From a virus: a stretch of 64,000 bases of DNA. Positions 20,979 through 30,770 of the stretch are shown piece by piece (the stretch's first letter is position 1; every line of letters begins with the position of its first letter). The notes under the pieces were generated by a model. It did no database searches, was not told the origin of the DNA, and was given only the letters and a program-made list of their open reading frames with translations. Both the position numbers and the translations under genes were made by a program. The stretch lies in IMG/VR virus record IMGVR_UViG_3300020385_000005, positions 64,001-128,000 of that record, one strand, 5' to 3'.

Positions 20979-23489
20979 ATGTCTTTAATTTTAAATAGAC
21001 TAGGGGACCGCTTCATAACTAGAGGCTTGGGTTCTACTGAAATTGATTTAACGGAACAGTGTGAAGTTATCAATATCGGCGTTATTAATGAAGTAATCGT
21101 TAATAAGCGAAGTTATCCATTAACAGGTACTTATAAAAATGTTTCTGGATGGCACTGGAATAAAACCAAGCCCCAGGAATTAAGCAATGTAAGAAAGCGA
21201 ATTGAACATACCTTAGGAGGACATACTTCAAATTTGGAGGAAGGGTCCATAAACAGTGATTGGTTTGGATCCGTTTTATCTGGTTTGGCTTTAAGTCAAA
21301 TAAGCGAAATACAATCAGGTACTAAAAGAAAAATCTGGGTGCCAAAATACGATACAGGGGTATACTCTATATTTAATTTTGATAAGCGCTTATATTCAAA
21401 CAGTAGCACTTGTGAAATTTTGAAAATTGAATCCAGTAGCGTTGAGCTTGGTATTCATAGTTATGAGCCTAAGAATAAATATCTAGAAGGAACAATTGGA
21501 ATCTGCCTCTTTATGAGGGATTCTAACTTCAATAATATACCTGCTTATAAATATAAATATGATGCTTCTTTAACAGAAGAATTAAGCTACCATATATATG
21601 ACGGAAGAATTGAATTCAAGAACTTGAAAGAGATCCAGGTGGGTAGGCCTACCTCTAATACAGTAGAGGAAATCCAATGTCATTTTGAACATTTAGGTTT
21701 AGGAAATGTTAACAGAGGGGTTTGCTATACTCAATACTTTCCTATCGAAGATGTAATATTAAAAACTATTAAAAACAATACAGTACGGTCATGGACTTCT
21801 GTAGAGAATTTTGAAGATTCAAACCCAGATGATCGACATTATTTAATGGACCATGAGACTGGTAAAGTAATATTTAATACTAAAAAAGTAGAGACCTTGA
21901 CGGTTAAGGAAGATAAAGGGAGCTGGATTGAAGTTAATGAATTGATCGAAGGTTTAAGTAATAGAGGTTTTTTAATTGTCAATAATCAGGAATATTTTTA
22001 TTACGATCGAAGTAAATATAAATTCTATATAGGGGACAAAACTGATCCATCTATAGAGAGGCTAGTCGAATATAATCCTGGGGAGATAGTAGTTAATAAA
22101 TCCGGTGGAAAGAGATTAGAAAATATGGAGCAGATCTATATTTCTTATACTGCCAGACCGAGAATTGATTTTGAGTGTTTACCCAACAAAACATTTTACT
22201 CTGACTTAAACATCAAACCTTACACAAAGGTTGATTCAAATGGAATCATCGAGTTATGTCCGCAAGAAAAACACGTAACAAAGCTTATACTAGAGTGTGA
22301 TAAAACATTAATAGGCAGGAATCTATATGGGCCTTTGTTTATGCAGGGGGATTCTACTGTACTAACAGCAACCGCCTTAAATGAAAATGACAAAGGTGTC
22401 TCTGAAGTAGACATCAGATTCTTTGGAGAAGAAGGTTCATTTGAAGGAGATGTTGCAGCAACACAAGGAATTAAAAAAGTAAGCAATAAGCGAGGTGAAG
22501 CGCGAACTGTTTATTTTTACCCGTATTCAAACCATGCATTAAGTCAGTACAGCAATGTATATACAGAGGGCAGCGATAGCTACTTGGTCTATAACAACTT
22601 AGGTATTGGTGCTACAGTAGATGATATCGCAGTCTTTCAAGTATATAAAACTGACCCATTTAAGGGTAGCTTAGGAAGAAAACTAAATGTCGCTTCAAAA
22701 AAACAATCGAATCCCTTTGGGGATGATTTCATTCTAGAATTAGAAGGGACAATGGGGGAAGACTATATTGAATACGAACGTCATCAAGTGAATCGAAAAG
22801 CAGATATCGACAGATATGTTAAAAGAGATCTAGGAATATGTGACGCACTTGAATGGAATACTGGAATGTGCATCGTTAAATTCAAGTATATGGATTATAC
22901 TATTGGGCCTGTTAGAATTGAAAAAGTTTTCAATAATAAAACTATAAAAATAGTAAGTTCTTCACGAGCTCAACAAAGGGTATTGTCAAATTTAGAAATT
23001 GAATATATTACAATTTACAAAAGAGCGGAATTAAATTGGGCTGGGCTTGGCGAACCAGGAGAGCTAACAGAAATTGACAAATTGAATAGAAGTCTAAATA
23101 AGATTCTTTATAAGGTTGATTCTGAAACAGGCCTATATAAAAAAGTAATTCCTACTAAAATAGAAAACAGTCGAGTTTATTTTGAAGGAGTACACTTGCC
23201 TGTCAATAGTATGAGTGATGATAATAATATGATTGCTATGTATAAAATCATGGCGCCAAAAGATGTTAAATTACATGCAAGGTGTGTTGACCCTGCAACT
23301 GGGTATGAAATAAGATCTAATGAAATTAGACTAAAAGTAGATTTTCCTAACTATCTTAAATCTGAAAATGGATTTAGATTTAAAGATGAGCAATCACAAG
23401 AAAGCGGTGGTTTTGGAGGAGCTAATTTTATAGCTATAAATCCAGACAATTATACCAATCAGCTTAACTTACATATAATCAACGACTGA
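20979..23489 (+). CDS. Large structural protein with an Ig-like (Big_1-type) segment
   Basis: 836 residues with a clear ribosome binding site (agaaggagag) before the ATG. Mostly beta-rich sequence with no catalytic motif recognised. Residues about 456-515 fit the bacterial Ig-like/invasin pattern: VLTATALNEN, GVSEVDIRFFG, then NKRGEARTVYFYP. The segment before it (about residues 380-455) also looks like a beta sandwich. Such domains are common in phage tail and fibre proteins, where they lengthen the structure or touch cell-surface sugars. A baseplate or fibre role is inferred from position and domain type. Confidence 0.6.
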   Translation: MSLILNRLGDRFITRGLGSTEIDLTEQCEVINIGVINEVIVNKRSYPLTGTYKNVSGWHWNKTKPQELSNVRKRIEHTLGGHTSNLEEGSINSDWFGSVLSGLALSQISEIQSGTKRKIWVPKYDTGVYSIFNFDKRLYSNSSTCEILKIESSSVELGIHSYEPKNKYLEGTIGICLFMRDSNFNNIPAYKYKYDASLTEELSYHIYDGRIEFKNLKEIQVGRPTSNTVEEIQCHFEHLGLGNVNRGVCYTQYFPIEDVILKTIKNNTVRSWTSVENFEDSNPDDRHYLMDHETGKVIFNTKKVETLTVKEDKGSWIEVNELIEGLSNRGFLIVNNQEYFYYDRSKYKFYIGDKTDPSIERLVEYNPGEIVVNKSGGKRLENMEQIYISYTARPRIDFECLPNKTFYSDLNIKPYTKVDSNGIIELCPQEKHVTKLILECDKTLIGRNLYGPLFMQGDSTVLTATALNENDKGVSEVDIRFFGEEGSFEGDVAATQGIKKVSNKRGEARTVYFYPYSNHALSQYSNVYTEGSDSYLVYNNLGIGATVDDIAVFQVYKTDPFKGSLGRKLNVASKKQSNPFGDDFILELEGTMGEDYIEYERHQVNRKADIDRYVKRDLGICDALEWNTGMCIVKFKYMDYTIGPVRIEKVFNNKTIKIVSSSRAQQRVLSNLEIEYITIYKRAELNWAGLGEPGELTEIDKLNRSLNKILYKVDSETGLYKKVIPTKIENSRVYFEGVHLPVNSMSDDNNMIAMYKIMAPKDVKLHARCVDPATGYEIRSNEIRLKVDFPNYLKSENGFRFKDEQSQESGGFGGANFIAINPDNYTNQLNLHIIND

Positions 23490-23497
23490 GGGCCACA

Positions 23498-26353
23498 ATG
23501 AGTAACGATATTTTTTACACTAATCTTTCAAACTTAGTTACTTTCTATATGGGAGAAAGACCTTCAGCAGATAAGTTTAATGCTGTGAATAAATATTTTT
23601 CCCGTGGTATGCGGGAGCTGGCCACTGCAATTGGAGATGTATATGATGATGGGTTTCCATATATTGGAGAAGCAGGAGGGCTAGGTCCATCGTGGAATGT
23701 TTACGAAACTGGCGATGGAGGGAATAAAAGTAGGCCATTAGATATAGTGTCTTTAGCAAGAATCATAGGTCCGACTTCCAATTTGAATGCAAGGATGCAC
23801 AATTCTTATAATGGAACTGGAATAACTGAAATTCAAGAATTTATTCCAAGTGGGAATATGGGTTTTGAACTTCAACATCCAATCTATAACGATGGAATTA
23901 ATATGCCTAGTGTTCAGTCTGCTAGTGGAGGTTATGTAAGCTATAACGAAACTGCAGGATTTCAAACCTTACCAGACCCTTGGGGTAACGATTTTTTTAA
24001 GATAATCAATAACAGGCATGTTCTTTTTAATAAAGAAACAACTGAAGATGTTACCATAACATACAGAACGAAAAGTAGTGATTATTATGGAGGAATTGAT
24101 TATGAGGAGGCAGGGTTCAATACCATCCCTGATCCAAACCAAACGGACGGAGTATCGATAGAGCTTTTAGGTGATGGAAGATACAAAATTGATTTTCCAC
24201 AAATTGAAGCTCAACAATCAGGATTGATTAATTTAAAGAGTAGCGCTATTAATACTGCTGATGAATTTAATAATAATAAATATTATGAATTGCCAAAATG
24301 GTTAATTAGATCCATAGCAAATGAAGAGGATCAAATTATACCTGGGAATTTTATTCATTTAAAAAACAGAGTAACGCAAGAGGTTTATAAAGATGCTGTC
24401 TACAAATACGAAAGCCCAACAAGCTTAATAGTCAGCAACATAAATCTATGTACAGAAGATGATGGAATAAGTTACTCTTCAACCGACTACTGTATAATCT
24501 TAACAGGAACTAACATTACAAACGTATTAGATGATTTACGTTTAAAATGGTTTAAGCATAGCCATGATGGAACGTTTGGAGAAAGTCCAATACATTTCAA
24601 AAGTTTAGTAGGTAAGTTTGTTGATATTCCGCCAAGCGGTCTTTATGGGCCGTCATCTCACGAATGGAATCAAATGCCGATGTACCTGCATAGAGATGGG
24701 TACGTAGTGGATGGTAATACAAATAACGGTGACAATGCTATGCGAGGAGACTTGATGCTAGGGGATCTAAGTTTCGATCCTTTAACTTCGGGCACCACCT
24801 CTATGGGGGACCTTAATAGCGGAAATAGCCACAAGATTTTACTTTCAAGATCTGATGCTTTTATGCGACTTTACAATAATCAGATTCAAATTATTAATGA
24901 CATTCCTCTCGAAGAGGATCCTGGAGCAGGTATATACATACAAAGCCAGGGGGATTCTTATCGCACCTCGGCAGAATCTATAATTGATATAGGAAAATAT
25001 ATCAAAATGCAGGCAGCAACAAGAATAGATCTTTTTGCGAATTGGGTTTCTATTCAAGCAGATGTAACAGAAATTCTTAACTATAAAACTTGGCAAGATA
25101 TGAATGCTAACCCATCATATCAAATGTGGAACTTATTGTCGGTTGCATATGGATTCGATCCTAATACAGCTAGATTTCCGGAAACTTCTGGAAGGAAAGA
25201 GCTTAATGATAATTGCTTAGAAGGAAGGTTACTTTCATTAGCAAAAGTGAATTTTTCTTTTAAAGAAGAATGGGTAAGTGATTTCGAAACTAAATGGCAG
25301 GGTTTAGAAACTGCACATATATCGCCACCATTTGAGTTTTCACCTTATGATTCAGGTATGGTATCATGGTCAGGGTTTTTTGCAAATCTTCCTGGTGCTG
25401 ATGGTCCTCCTTTTAATTCAGTTGATTCTACTTATACAAATTTCCTAGAGGAAGAATGTGCGATTACCGATGGTACTAAAATAGAAAAACTAATAATTGA
25501 AACTTTTTATTCTTCTAGCAGAAATCAATCAGCTTCAGGAAGGTGGTTATTTGAAGTAAGCCATGAAGATCCAAATTGCATTTATGATATTGGATTTGGA
25601 GATCACACAAAAACTCTCAATGGGTATCAAAATGACGAAGAAGCCGAATGGTGCGTTCATCCCTTATATAACATAAATTGGAATGCACCTAACTGGACTG
25701 CGAAACACGTTGGTATAGTAATTAACAGGTTTAAAAACTATTACAGCGCACTTGGTAACTCTATGGAAGAAATTAGATCTACATTTTATATAAAAGTAGA
25801 TACTAAAATGCATGGACGTGTTAGAGGGCAAGGTGGTAATGGTCCTAAAGATACCTGGAAAGATGGATGGCGCTTAAAAATTTCCTTCAATTACAATGGA
25901 ATCTTAAACGATTCCGGAGAATATGTAAGTATTTTAACAAGAGAAGGAAAGCTTGACAACGATGCAGATAATGGTATCGGCCAATGGAAGACGCGTGCCT
26001 CTAGTTCTACTCCTTATAATCACAATGTAGGCGCAGATAATTTTGATGACAAAAAAGCTTTTATTTTAGCAGATAACGTTTTTATAAAAATTGAAGACAG
26101 TTCTTCTTCATATTCCTCTTCTCTTTGGGAAAATGGTGGAGATGGTTTGGATAATAGCATAATATTAAACATAGATGAAAATTGGAGAGATGAAGTCTTT
26201 TTAAAAGTAGAAGAATCCTATATAAACAGAAAGGTATTCTTAACTATTAGCGAGTCTGGACCTTATGTAGCAACAAATGCGGCACCCCAAATACTTGATT
26301 GGCCCAGTAATGATATTATAAATAACCAAAATTTTAAAAGAGACTTAGTGTAA
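23498..26353 (+). CDS. Large tail-appendage structural protein
   Basis: 951 residues, with gaggg ahead of the ATG; not recognised at family level. The N-terminal 60 residues are helical. The centre (about residues 340-440) has the pattern WFKHSHDGT followed by a Gly/Asp-rich turn region (NAMRGDLMLGDLSFDP) of the kind found in phage fibre-attachment proteins where successive beta layers are built. The second half has long beta-rich stretches with aromatic residues, reminiscent of sugar-binding jelly rolls. No enzyme motif is seen. It is likely part of the distal tail or fibre network; inferred. Confidence 0.58.
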   Translation: MSNDIFYTNLSNLVTFYMGERPSADKFNAVNKYFSRGMRELATAIGDVYDDGFPYIGEAGGLGPSWNVYETGDGGNKSRPLDIVSLARIIGPTSNLNARMHNSYNGTGITEIQEFIPSGNMGFELQHPIYNDGINMPSVQSASGGYVSYNETAGFQTLPDPWGNDFFKIINNRHVLFNKETTEDVTITYRTKSSDYYGGIDYEEAGFNTIPDPNQTDGVSIELLGDGRYKIDFPQIEAQQSGLINLKSSAINTADEFNNNKYYELPKWLIRSIANEEDQIIPGNFIHLKNRVTQEVYKDAVYKYESPTSLIVSNINLCTEDDGISYSSTDYCIILTGTNITNVLDDLRLKWFKHSHDGTFGESPIHFKSLVGKFVDIPPSGLYGPSSHEWNQMPMYLHRDGYVVDGNTNNGDNAMRGDLMLGDLSFDPLTSGTTSMGDLNSGNSHKILLSRSDAFMRLYNNQIQIINDIPLEEDPGAGIYIQSQGDSYRTSAESIIDIGKYIKMQAATRIDLFANWVSIQADVTEILNYKTWQDMNANPSYQMWNLLSVAYGFDPNTARFPETSGRKELNDNCLEGRLLSLAKVNFSFKEEWVSDFETKWQGLETAHISPPFEFSPYDSGMVSWSGFFANLPGADGPPFNSVDSTYTNFLEEECAITDGTKIEKLIIETFYSSSRNQSASGRWLFEVSHEDPNCIYDIGFGDHTKTLNGYQNDEEAEWCVHPLYNINWNAPNWTAKHVGIVINRFKNYYSALGNSMEEIRSTFYIKVDTKMHGRVRGQGGNGPKDTWKDGWRLKISFNYNGILNDSGEYVSILTREGKLDNDADNGIGQWKTRASSSTPYNHNVGADNFDDKKAFILADNVFIKIEDSSSSYSSSLWENGGDGLDNSIILNIDENWRDEVFLKVEESYINRKVFLTISESGPYVATNAAPQILDWPSNDIINNQNFKRDLV

Positions 26354-26357
26354 CTCA

Positions 26358-28406
26358 ATGATTAATTTAGAAATTTTAAATCAAATTGAAGAAGTAGTAA
26401 CAAGAGTTGAACTTAATCAAGTTATATGCAAGCCGCTTGAAACTTTACGTTATTCTAAATTTATTGATGACCGTTCGGTAGCATTAGATTATTTCGAGTC
26501 TGTAGAGATCAATTCTGAAGATCATTTAGAGTTGAATGACCTTTCATGGAAAGCGCCCCAGAATAATCTAAATTTTTTCAATGATATCAAAGAAGGAAAA
26601 ACAACTAATAATATCATCAATTCACCTTATCGTGACTTGTTAATAACGAATACGGTTGCACGTGACACCAAAGAGAACATAGAGGTTCCTTTATGGTGGA
26701 GGCACAAACGTAAGAATATTAAGGAAATCAATTTCCATGTTCTTAAAAAAGGATCCTTAATTGAGGTTGAAGAAGGGTTTATTTTAAAAGCCGGCCGCTT
26801 ATACACTAACTATAAAAATGACTTTGATTTTAAATCTTCGAACTATAGAGTGTATTTCGTAACAGGAGTCACAGAAACAGGTGAGAGTTTTAATGAACTT
26901 TTAAATGTAGTGCCTGCTATTCAAGAAATAAGTTTTGAAGACATATCTTTAGAAGATGGAAGTCTACTGGTAGATTCTTTTGAAAGGAGCCCTGATAGTG
27001 CAGGTGGTTTACATACTTACAGAATAAGAATAAAAAACGAGATTTGTGAAAACGAAAGTACGTCAAAGTATTTTTATTACAAAGCACATGAAAGTAACTT
27101 TATAAAGCTACTAAAACCTGAAAGCTATAGAATGGATAACTCGTGGTTCCTTCGAGTTACTAATGGTCACTTTGTAAGAGAAGGAAGAACTTATTGGGTA
27201 CCTGAATTCTTTACTCAACCCTTTGACGGGCAGTTTGGAACTATAAGACTTTTAAATAAAACTTGCACTTATGTAACAGAAAGTGTGATTAAGCTGCCTG
27301 TAGCAAATATATTAATAGATCCTGAACAGTTAGTGCATATAGATTTGCATGTACGTAATGAAAGTGATGAAGTTGTATTTGCAATTACAACAGACCCATT
27401 AAAAATAGGATTAAAATATTCAGATACAGATGTAACCTTCCAAGAAGGAATAGTTTCTTGGGATGAAGAATATGGGTTCATTGAGTTGAACCAATCGCTG
27501 GATGTCTCATACTTAATTAAAGCAGATTTTTATTATCGTGCTGATGCTTACATAGAGAAAGCATTAAACGTTAATTTTTATGAAAATGAAGAATTAATAA
27601 ATTTAAAAACATTCTTCTACTTGATCCCAAATATGGGCGTAGAACAAAAAAGTGTTTTCTACTTTCTGTATGATGAGAACGATCGAATCGTTCGTTCATC
27701 GAACCCATTGTTTAAATCAGTTGAAAATGGAGTATATAATGGCGAATCTTATATCGGAAAATCATTAAGCACTTTTAAAAATGAGAGATGCTTAGGATTC
27801 GTTAATGATCATCAATATTTAGAGTTAGGTGAGTTAAGTTTTAAGGAAGATTATCATTTAGATGAATGTTTTAAAATTGATATTAAAGAAGAAGGATACT
27901 TAAATGAAGGCAGTATTGAATCTTATTTCAATAGGCAGCACAAGGGGCTTCAATCTAAACTGGGGTATGGTGAATTTGGGCAAGTTATACAAAAGAATAA
28001 TTTGATTTATATTCAGTATCCAATCGATCTTTTGGAAAACTATGGCGGCCAATATAAAGAGCGTGACTTGATTAGGTATAGCAGGAGAAAGATTCAACCT
28101 GGAGTAGATTTTGTTGTAGATTACACATACCCTAAGTCAACGTTAAAGATAAGCACAAACCCAGGGTCGGTTAACATAGATATAAGCTGGGAGGGTCCTG
28201 GCACTTATAAGCTATATAGAGCTTTAAATGAATTTTCTGAAACCTTTATAGATGAAGAATCGGTATCGATTCTTGAAATTGAATCTTTAAATGAAGAAAT
28301 GTTAAACTATATTGATAGCGATGTAGAAAGTGGCCGTACATATTGGTATTGCGTTAGAATTAATGAATACCCTAAAAGTAACAAATATGCAGTGAGTACA
28401 AGATGA
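26358..28406 (+). CDS. Structural protein with C-terminal fibronectin-III-like domain
   Basis: 682 residues, five bases after the previous stop. The last 90 residues (about 593-682) read like a fibronectin type III domain: VNIDISWEGPGTYKLYRA, a loop, then a strand pair ending in RTYWYCVRINEYPKSN. The earlier 590 residues look like several beta domains with no known motif (for example TYRIRIKNEI near 220). FnIII domains in phage structural proteins usually mediate protein or sugar contacts. Its stop overlaps the next gene by four bases. Confidence 0.6.
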   Translation: MINLEILNQIEEVVTRVELNQVICKPLETLRYSKFIDDRSVALDYFESVEINSEDHLELNDLSWKAPQNNLNFFNDIKEGKTTNNIINSPYRDLLITNTVARDTKENIEVPLWWRHKRKNIKEINFHVLKKGSLIEVEEGFILKAGRLYTNYKNDFDFKSSNYRVYFVTGVTETGESFNELLNVVPAIQEISFEDISLEDGSLLVDSFERSPDSAGGLHTYRIRIKNEICENESTSKYFYYKAHESNFIKLLKPESYRMDNSWFLRVTNGHFVREGRTYWVPEFFTQPFDGQFGTIRLLNKTCTYVTESVIKLPVANILIDPEQLVHIDLHVRNESDEVVFAITTDPLKIGLKYSDTDVTFQEGIVSWDEEYGFIELNQSLDVSYLIKADFYYRADAYIEKALNVNFYENEELINLKTFFYLIPNMGVEQKSVFYFLYDENDRIVRSSNPLFKSVENGVYNGESYIGKSLSTFKNERCLGFVNDHQYLELGELSFKEDYHLDECFKIDIKEEGYLNEGSIESYFNRQHKGLQSKLGYGEFGQVIQKNNLIYIQYPIDLLENYGGQYKERDLIRYSRRKIQPGVDFVVDYTYPKSTLKISTNPGSVNIDISWEGPGTYKLYRALNEFSETFIDEESVSILEIESLNEEMLNYIDSDVESGRTYWYCVRINEYPKSNKYAVSTR

Positions 28407-28879
28407 GTTTTATTTTTTTAAATGATGCAGGTCAGAAACTTTCGGCCAATGATTTTCTACAGTTAACATCAGGATTGAATGAACCTGATAATGAAATCAC
28501 CATAAAGGTGAGAAACAACAGTACAGTAGATGCTAATGAGCCTGTAATATTCTTAATGCCGTCAAGTGATTTGGGCACCGTGGATTACCCATCAAAGTAT
28601 CCTACACGTACAGATTGGAATGATCTGCTCCTATGGGGTAGTACTTTAGATGATCAAGGTGCAAATACAGCAGGATTATATTATAAGGATATTGATAGTG
28701 AAATTACTTATTTTAGTCTAAATGCTGGATCAAATTATCAAAATGGTATACCGTTAGGGTTGCCAATAAGTGCTGATGGCAGTATTGACATCACACTTGG
28801 ATTCACTCCTAAAGCGGGTGACAACACTAGAAGGCTTTATGTAGGAGTTGAGATATATGATTCAAGGACAAATATTTAA
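28403..28879 (+). CDS. Small beta-rich virion protein
   Basis: 158 residues; the ATG overlaps the previous stop (ATGA). The sequence is acidic, beta-rich and free of membrane segments, with a pattern like a small Ig or jelly-roll fold (ITIKVRNNSTVDANEPV near the start; RLYVGVEIYD at the end). Not recognised. It is probably an adaptor or decoration protein, judging by its place between large appendage proteins. The last 23 bases overlap the next gene. Confidence 0.5.
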   Translation: MSFIFLNDAGQKLSANDFLQLTSGLNEPDNEITIKVRNNSTVDANEPVIFLMPSSDLGTVDYPSKYPTRTDWNDLLLWGSTLDDQGANTAGLYYKDIDSEITYFSLNAGSNYQNGIPLGLPISADGSIDITLGFTPKAGDNTRRLYVGVEIYDSRTNI

Positions 28880-30770
28880 TTTTGAATCCAATAAATTAGA
28901 AGCTTCCAAATATCGGAATAGCCTTCAAAACCTTGGAAAGGGCTCCTCAAATCAAATGGAGTCCTTTTTAATTAATAGGCGGCTTAACTTTAAAAGAATA
29001 AGATTTCCGTTCTTACTTAAAAGAGGCATAATTGATGCACAATTAATTGATTCTAATTTTAGAAATTTGAACTCTTATCTTTATTATGTAAATACAAATA
29101 TAAATAGCATCGAAAAGATAACAGAGAGTTTCAAAAGAAAAACTAAGGATTTTTTCAAAGTTTTGAATAAAGAACTAGAGCTTCTACTTAGTTCAATTGA
29201 AGAAACTAATATTAGGTTAAATAGCAAATTTAACAAAGTAGTTAATTTTAGAATTTTTCAAGAAAAAGATTTTGAAGAGCAATATGACTTAATGGACGTG
29301 AAGAGAGATTTGCGATTACGTAAAGCAGAGCAATGCTCTTATAAGCGAGGCTATATCGAGTGCAAAGAAACCAATATTAACTTGGTGGACATTGTATCGG
29401 TAGAAGTAGTAAAAGAAGAAAGTTTTTATTCTGACTCTTTAAAGGCACTAAATATAAGTGAGGACAATTCTCTAATATATAGGCCGAATAAGTTTTGGCA
29501 TTATATAGTAGCTGCTAAAGATTCATTAATTGATTTGCAAAAATTGCCACATAAAAATGTTAGTGTATCTCTAATTTTTAATTTTGACGGATACGAAGAT
29601 TTAAACAATATCTTTATTGAATTTGGAAGCAGCCTGCCGGTGCTAATTGATAAAAATCAATTAGAATATTTTGACCTAGAAACAGAAAGCTACATCAAAT
29701 TAGATGATGCATCTGTTCAAAAAAACAACAATAGGGTTGAAATAAGTTTTAGAACAAAAAGAACAAACAAGCTAAAGATTAAATTATTTCAAAAAAAATA
29801 TCATGATACAAGTTTTGTATATGATGATGATCTAGATGAAATTAAAAAAGACAATATTTTAAATGGATCGTTTTTGAATTACAGTTCGAAAATAAAAGAG
29901 TTCGAATTAAAAAGAGTTTACGATCTATCGATACTCAATTTTGAATGTAGGCGAAAGACCAACAAAGGTTTGGGTTTTTATCGTGAAGCAAATCCCGTAG
30001 TAATAAACAAGCCTTTAAGTTTACAAATAAAACCGAAGATTTTCTTTGAGAGTGAATACAGCTTTATAGAAAAGTATGCACATATAGTCCTGTATGGAGA
30101 GAAGAATTTTAAAGCGCACAAGAAAATAAGTGAAAACTATACTAATACGAAACGAGTAAATATAAAAATCCCTATACCTAATTCTCCTTATAAGGAGCAG
30201 GAGCTTTTGATTTTGCAGAACAAAATAGGGCGTCTAAATTTCTTCCCTAATATGAAGATGAGCTTGAAAGATTCGGTTAAAATAGAGGCAGTGAGCATGA
30301 GTACTGGTGAGAAGCGTATTCTGAATGAAAATGAATTTAGTATTTCGCTAGATGGTGGCTCGAAATATACGGATGATGAAAATCCTGCTATTGATATGGA
30401 TACTGTTTTAAATGAAATGAACAGATCAGTAATTGAAAGTAAAATATATAATTTTTACATTAAAATAAATGCGCCAAGTAAATCTCATTTCTATATAGCA
30501 GAATATGCTCTAAACAAAAATATCAGGTGCGGTCATGGAGATGAGCTTTTGATAAGTCAAGGCGAAATAGTTTTTAATAAAAACTTTCAAAGCAGTGTAG
30601 GTTTCGTACGACCTTCATTCATTATCAGGAACAAATCAAGAGATAACCAGAGTTCAAAAATCAGCTCTTACAACGTGCTAGTTGAAGAGATGGAAACTAA
30701 TGAAAAATCATATATAGAATATGAGACATTTGTTGAGCTGGAAAGAAGAGGGTCAAGTAATGTCGTTTAA
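28857..30770 (+). CDS. Structural protein: N-terminal helical region plus discoidin-like segment (copy 1 of 3)
   Basis: 637 residues from the ATG at 28857, which has ggag nine bases upstream; an earlier TTG at 28848 lacks such spacing. The N-terminal 150 residues are helical and likely coiled-coil (NINSIEKITESFKRKTKDF). Residues about 180-315 have the layout of a galactose-binding (F5/8 type C, discoidin) domain: a KFWHYIVAAKD strand, then VSLIFNFDGYEDLNNIFIEF. The next two genes show the same order of parts, so the three may be paralogues. The function is likely appendage structure or sugar binding; inferred. Confidence 0.55.
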   Translation: MIQGQIFNFESNKLEASKYRNSLQNLGKGSSNQMESFLINRRLNFKRIRFPFLLKRGIIDAQLIDSNFRNLNSYLYYVNTNINSIEKITESFKRKTKDFFKVLNKELELLLSSIEETNIRLNSKFNKVVNFRIFQEKDFEEQYDLMDVKRDLRLRKAEQCSYKRGYIECKETNINLVDIVSVEVVKEESFYSDSLKALNISEDNSLIYRPNKFWHYIVAAKDSLIDLQKLPHKNVSVSLIFNFDGYEDLNNIFIEFGSSLPVLIDKNQLEYFDLETESYIKLDDASVQKNNNRVEISFRTKRTNKLKIKLFQKKYHDTSFVYDDDLDEIKKDNILNGSFLNYSSKIKEFELKRVYDLSILNFECRRKTNKGLGFYREANPVVINKPLSLQIKPKIFFESEYSFIEKYAHIVLYGEKNFKAHKKISENYTNTKRVNIKIPIPNSPYKEQELLILQNKIGRLNFFPNMKMSLKDSVKIEAVSMSTGEKRILNENEFSISLDGGSKYTDDENPAIDMDTVLNEMNRSVIESKIYNFYIKINAPSKSHFYIAEYALNKNIRCGHGDELLISQGEIVFNKNFQSSVGFVRPSFIIRNKSRDNQSSKISSYNVLVEEMETNEKSYIEYETFVELERRGSSNVV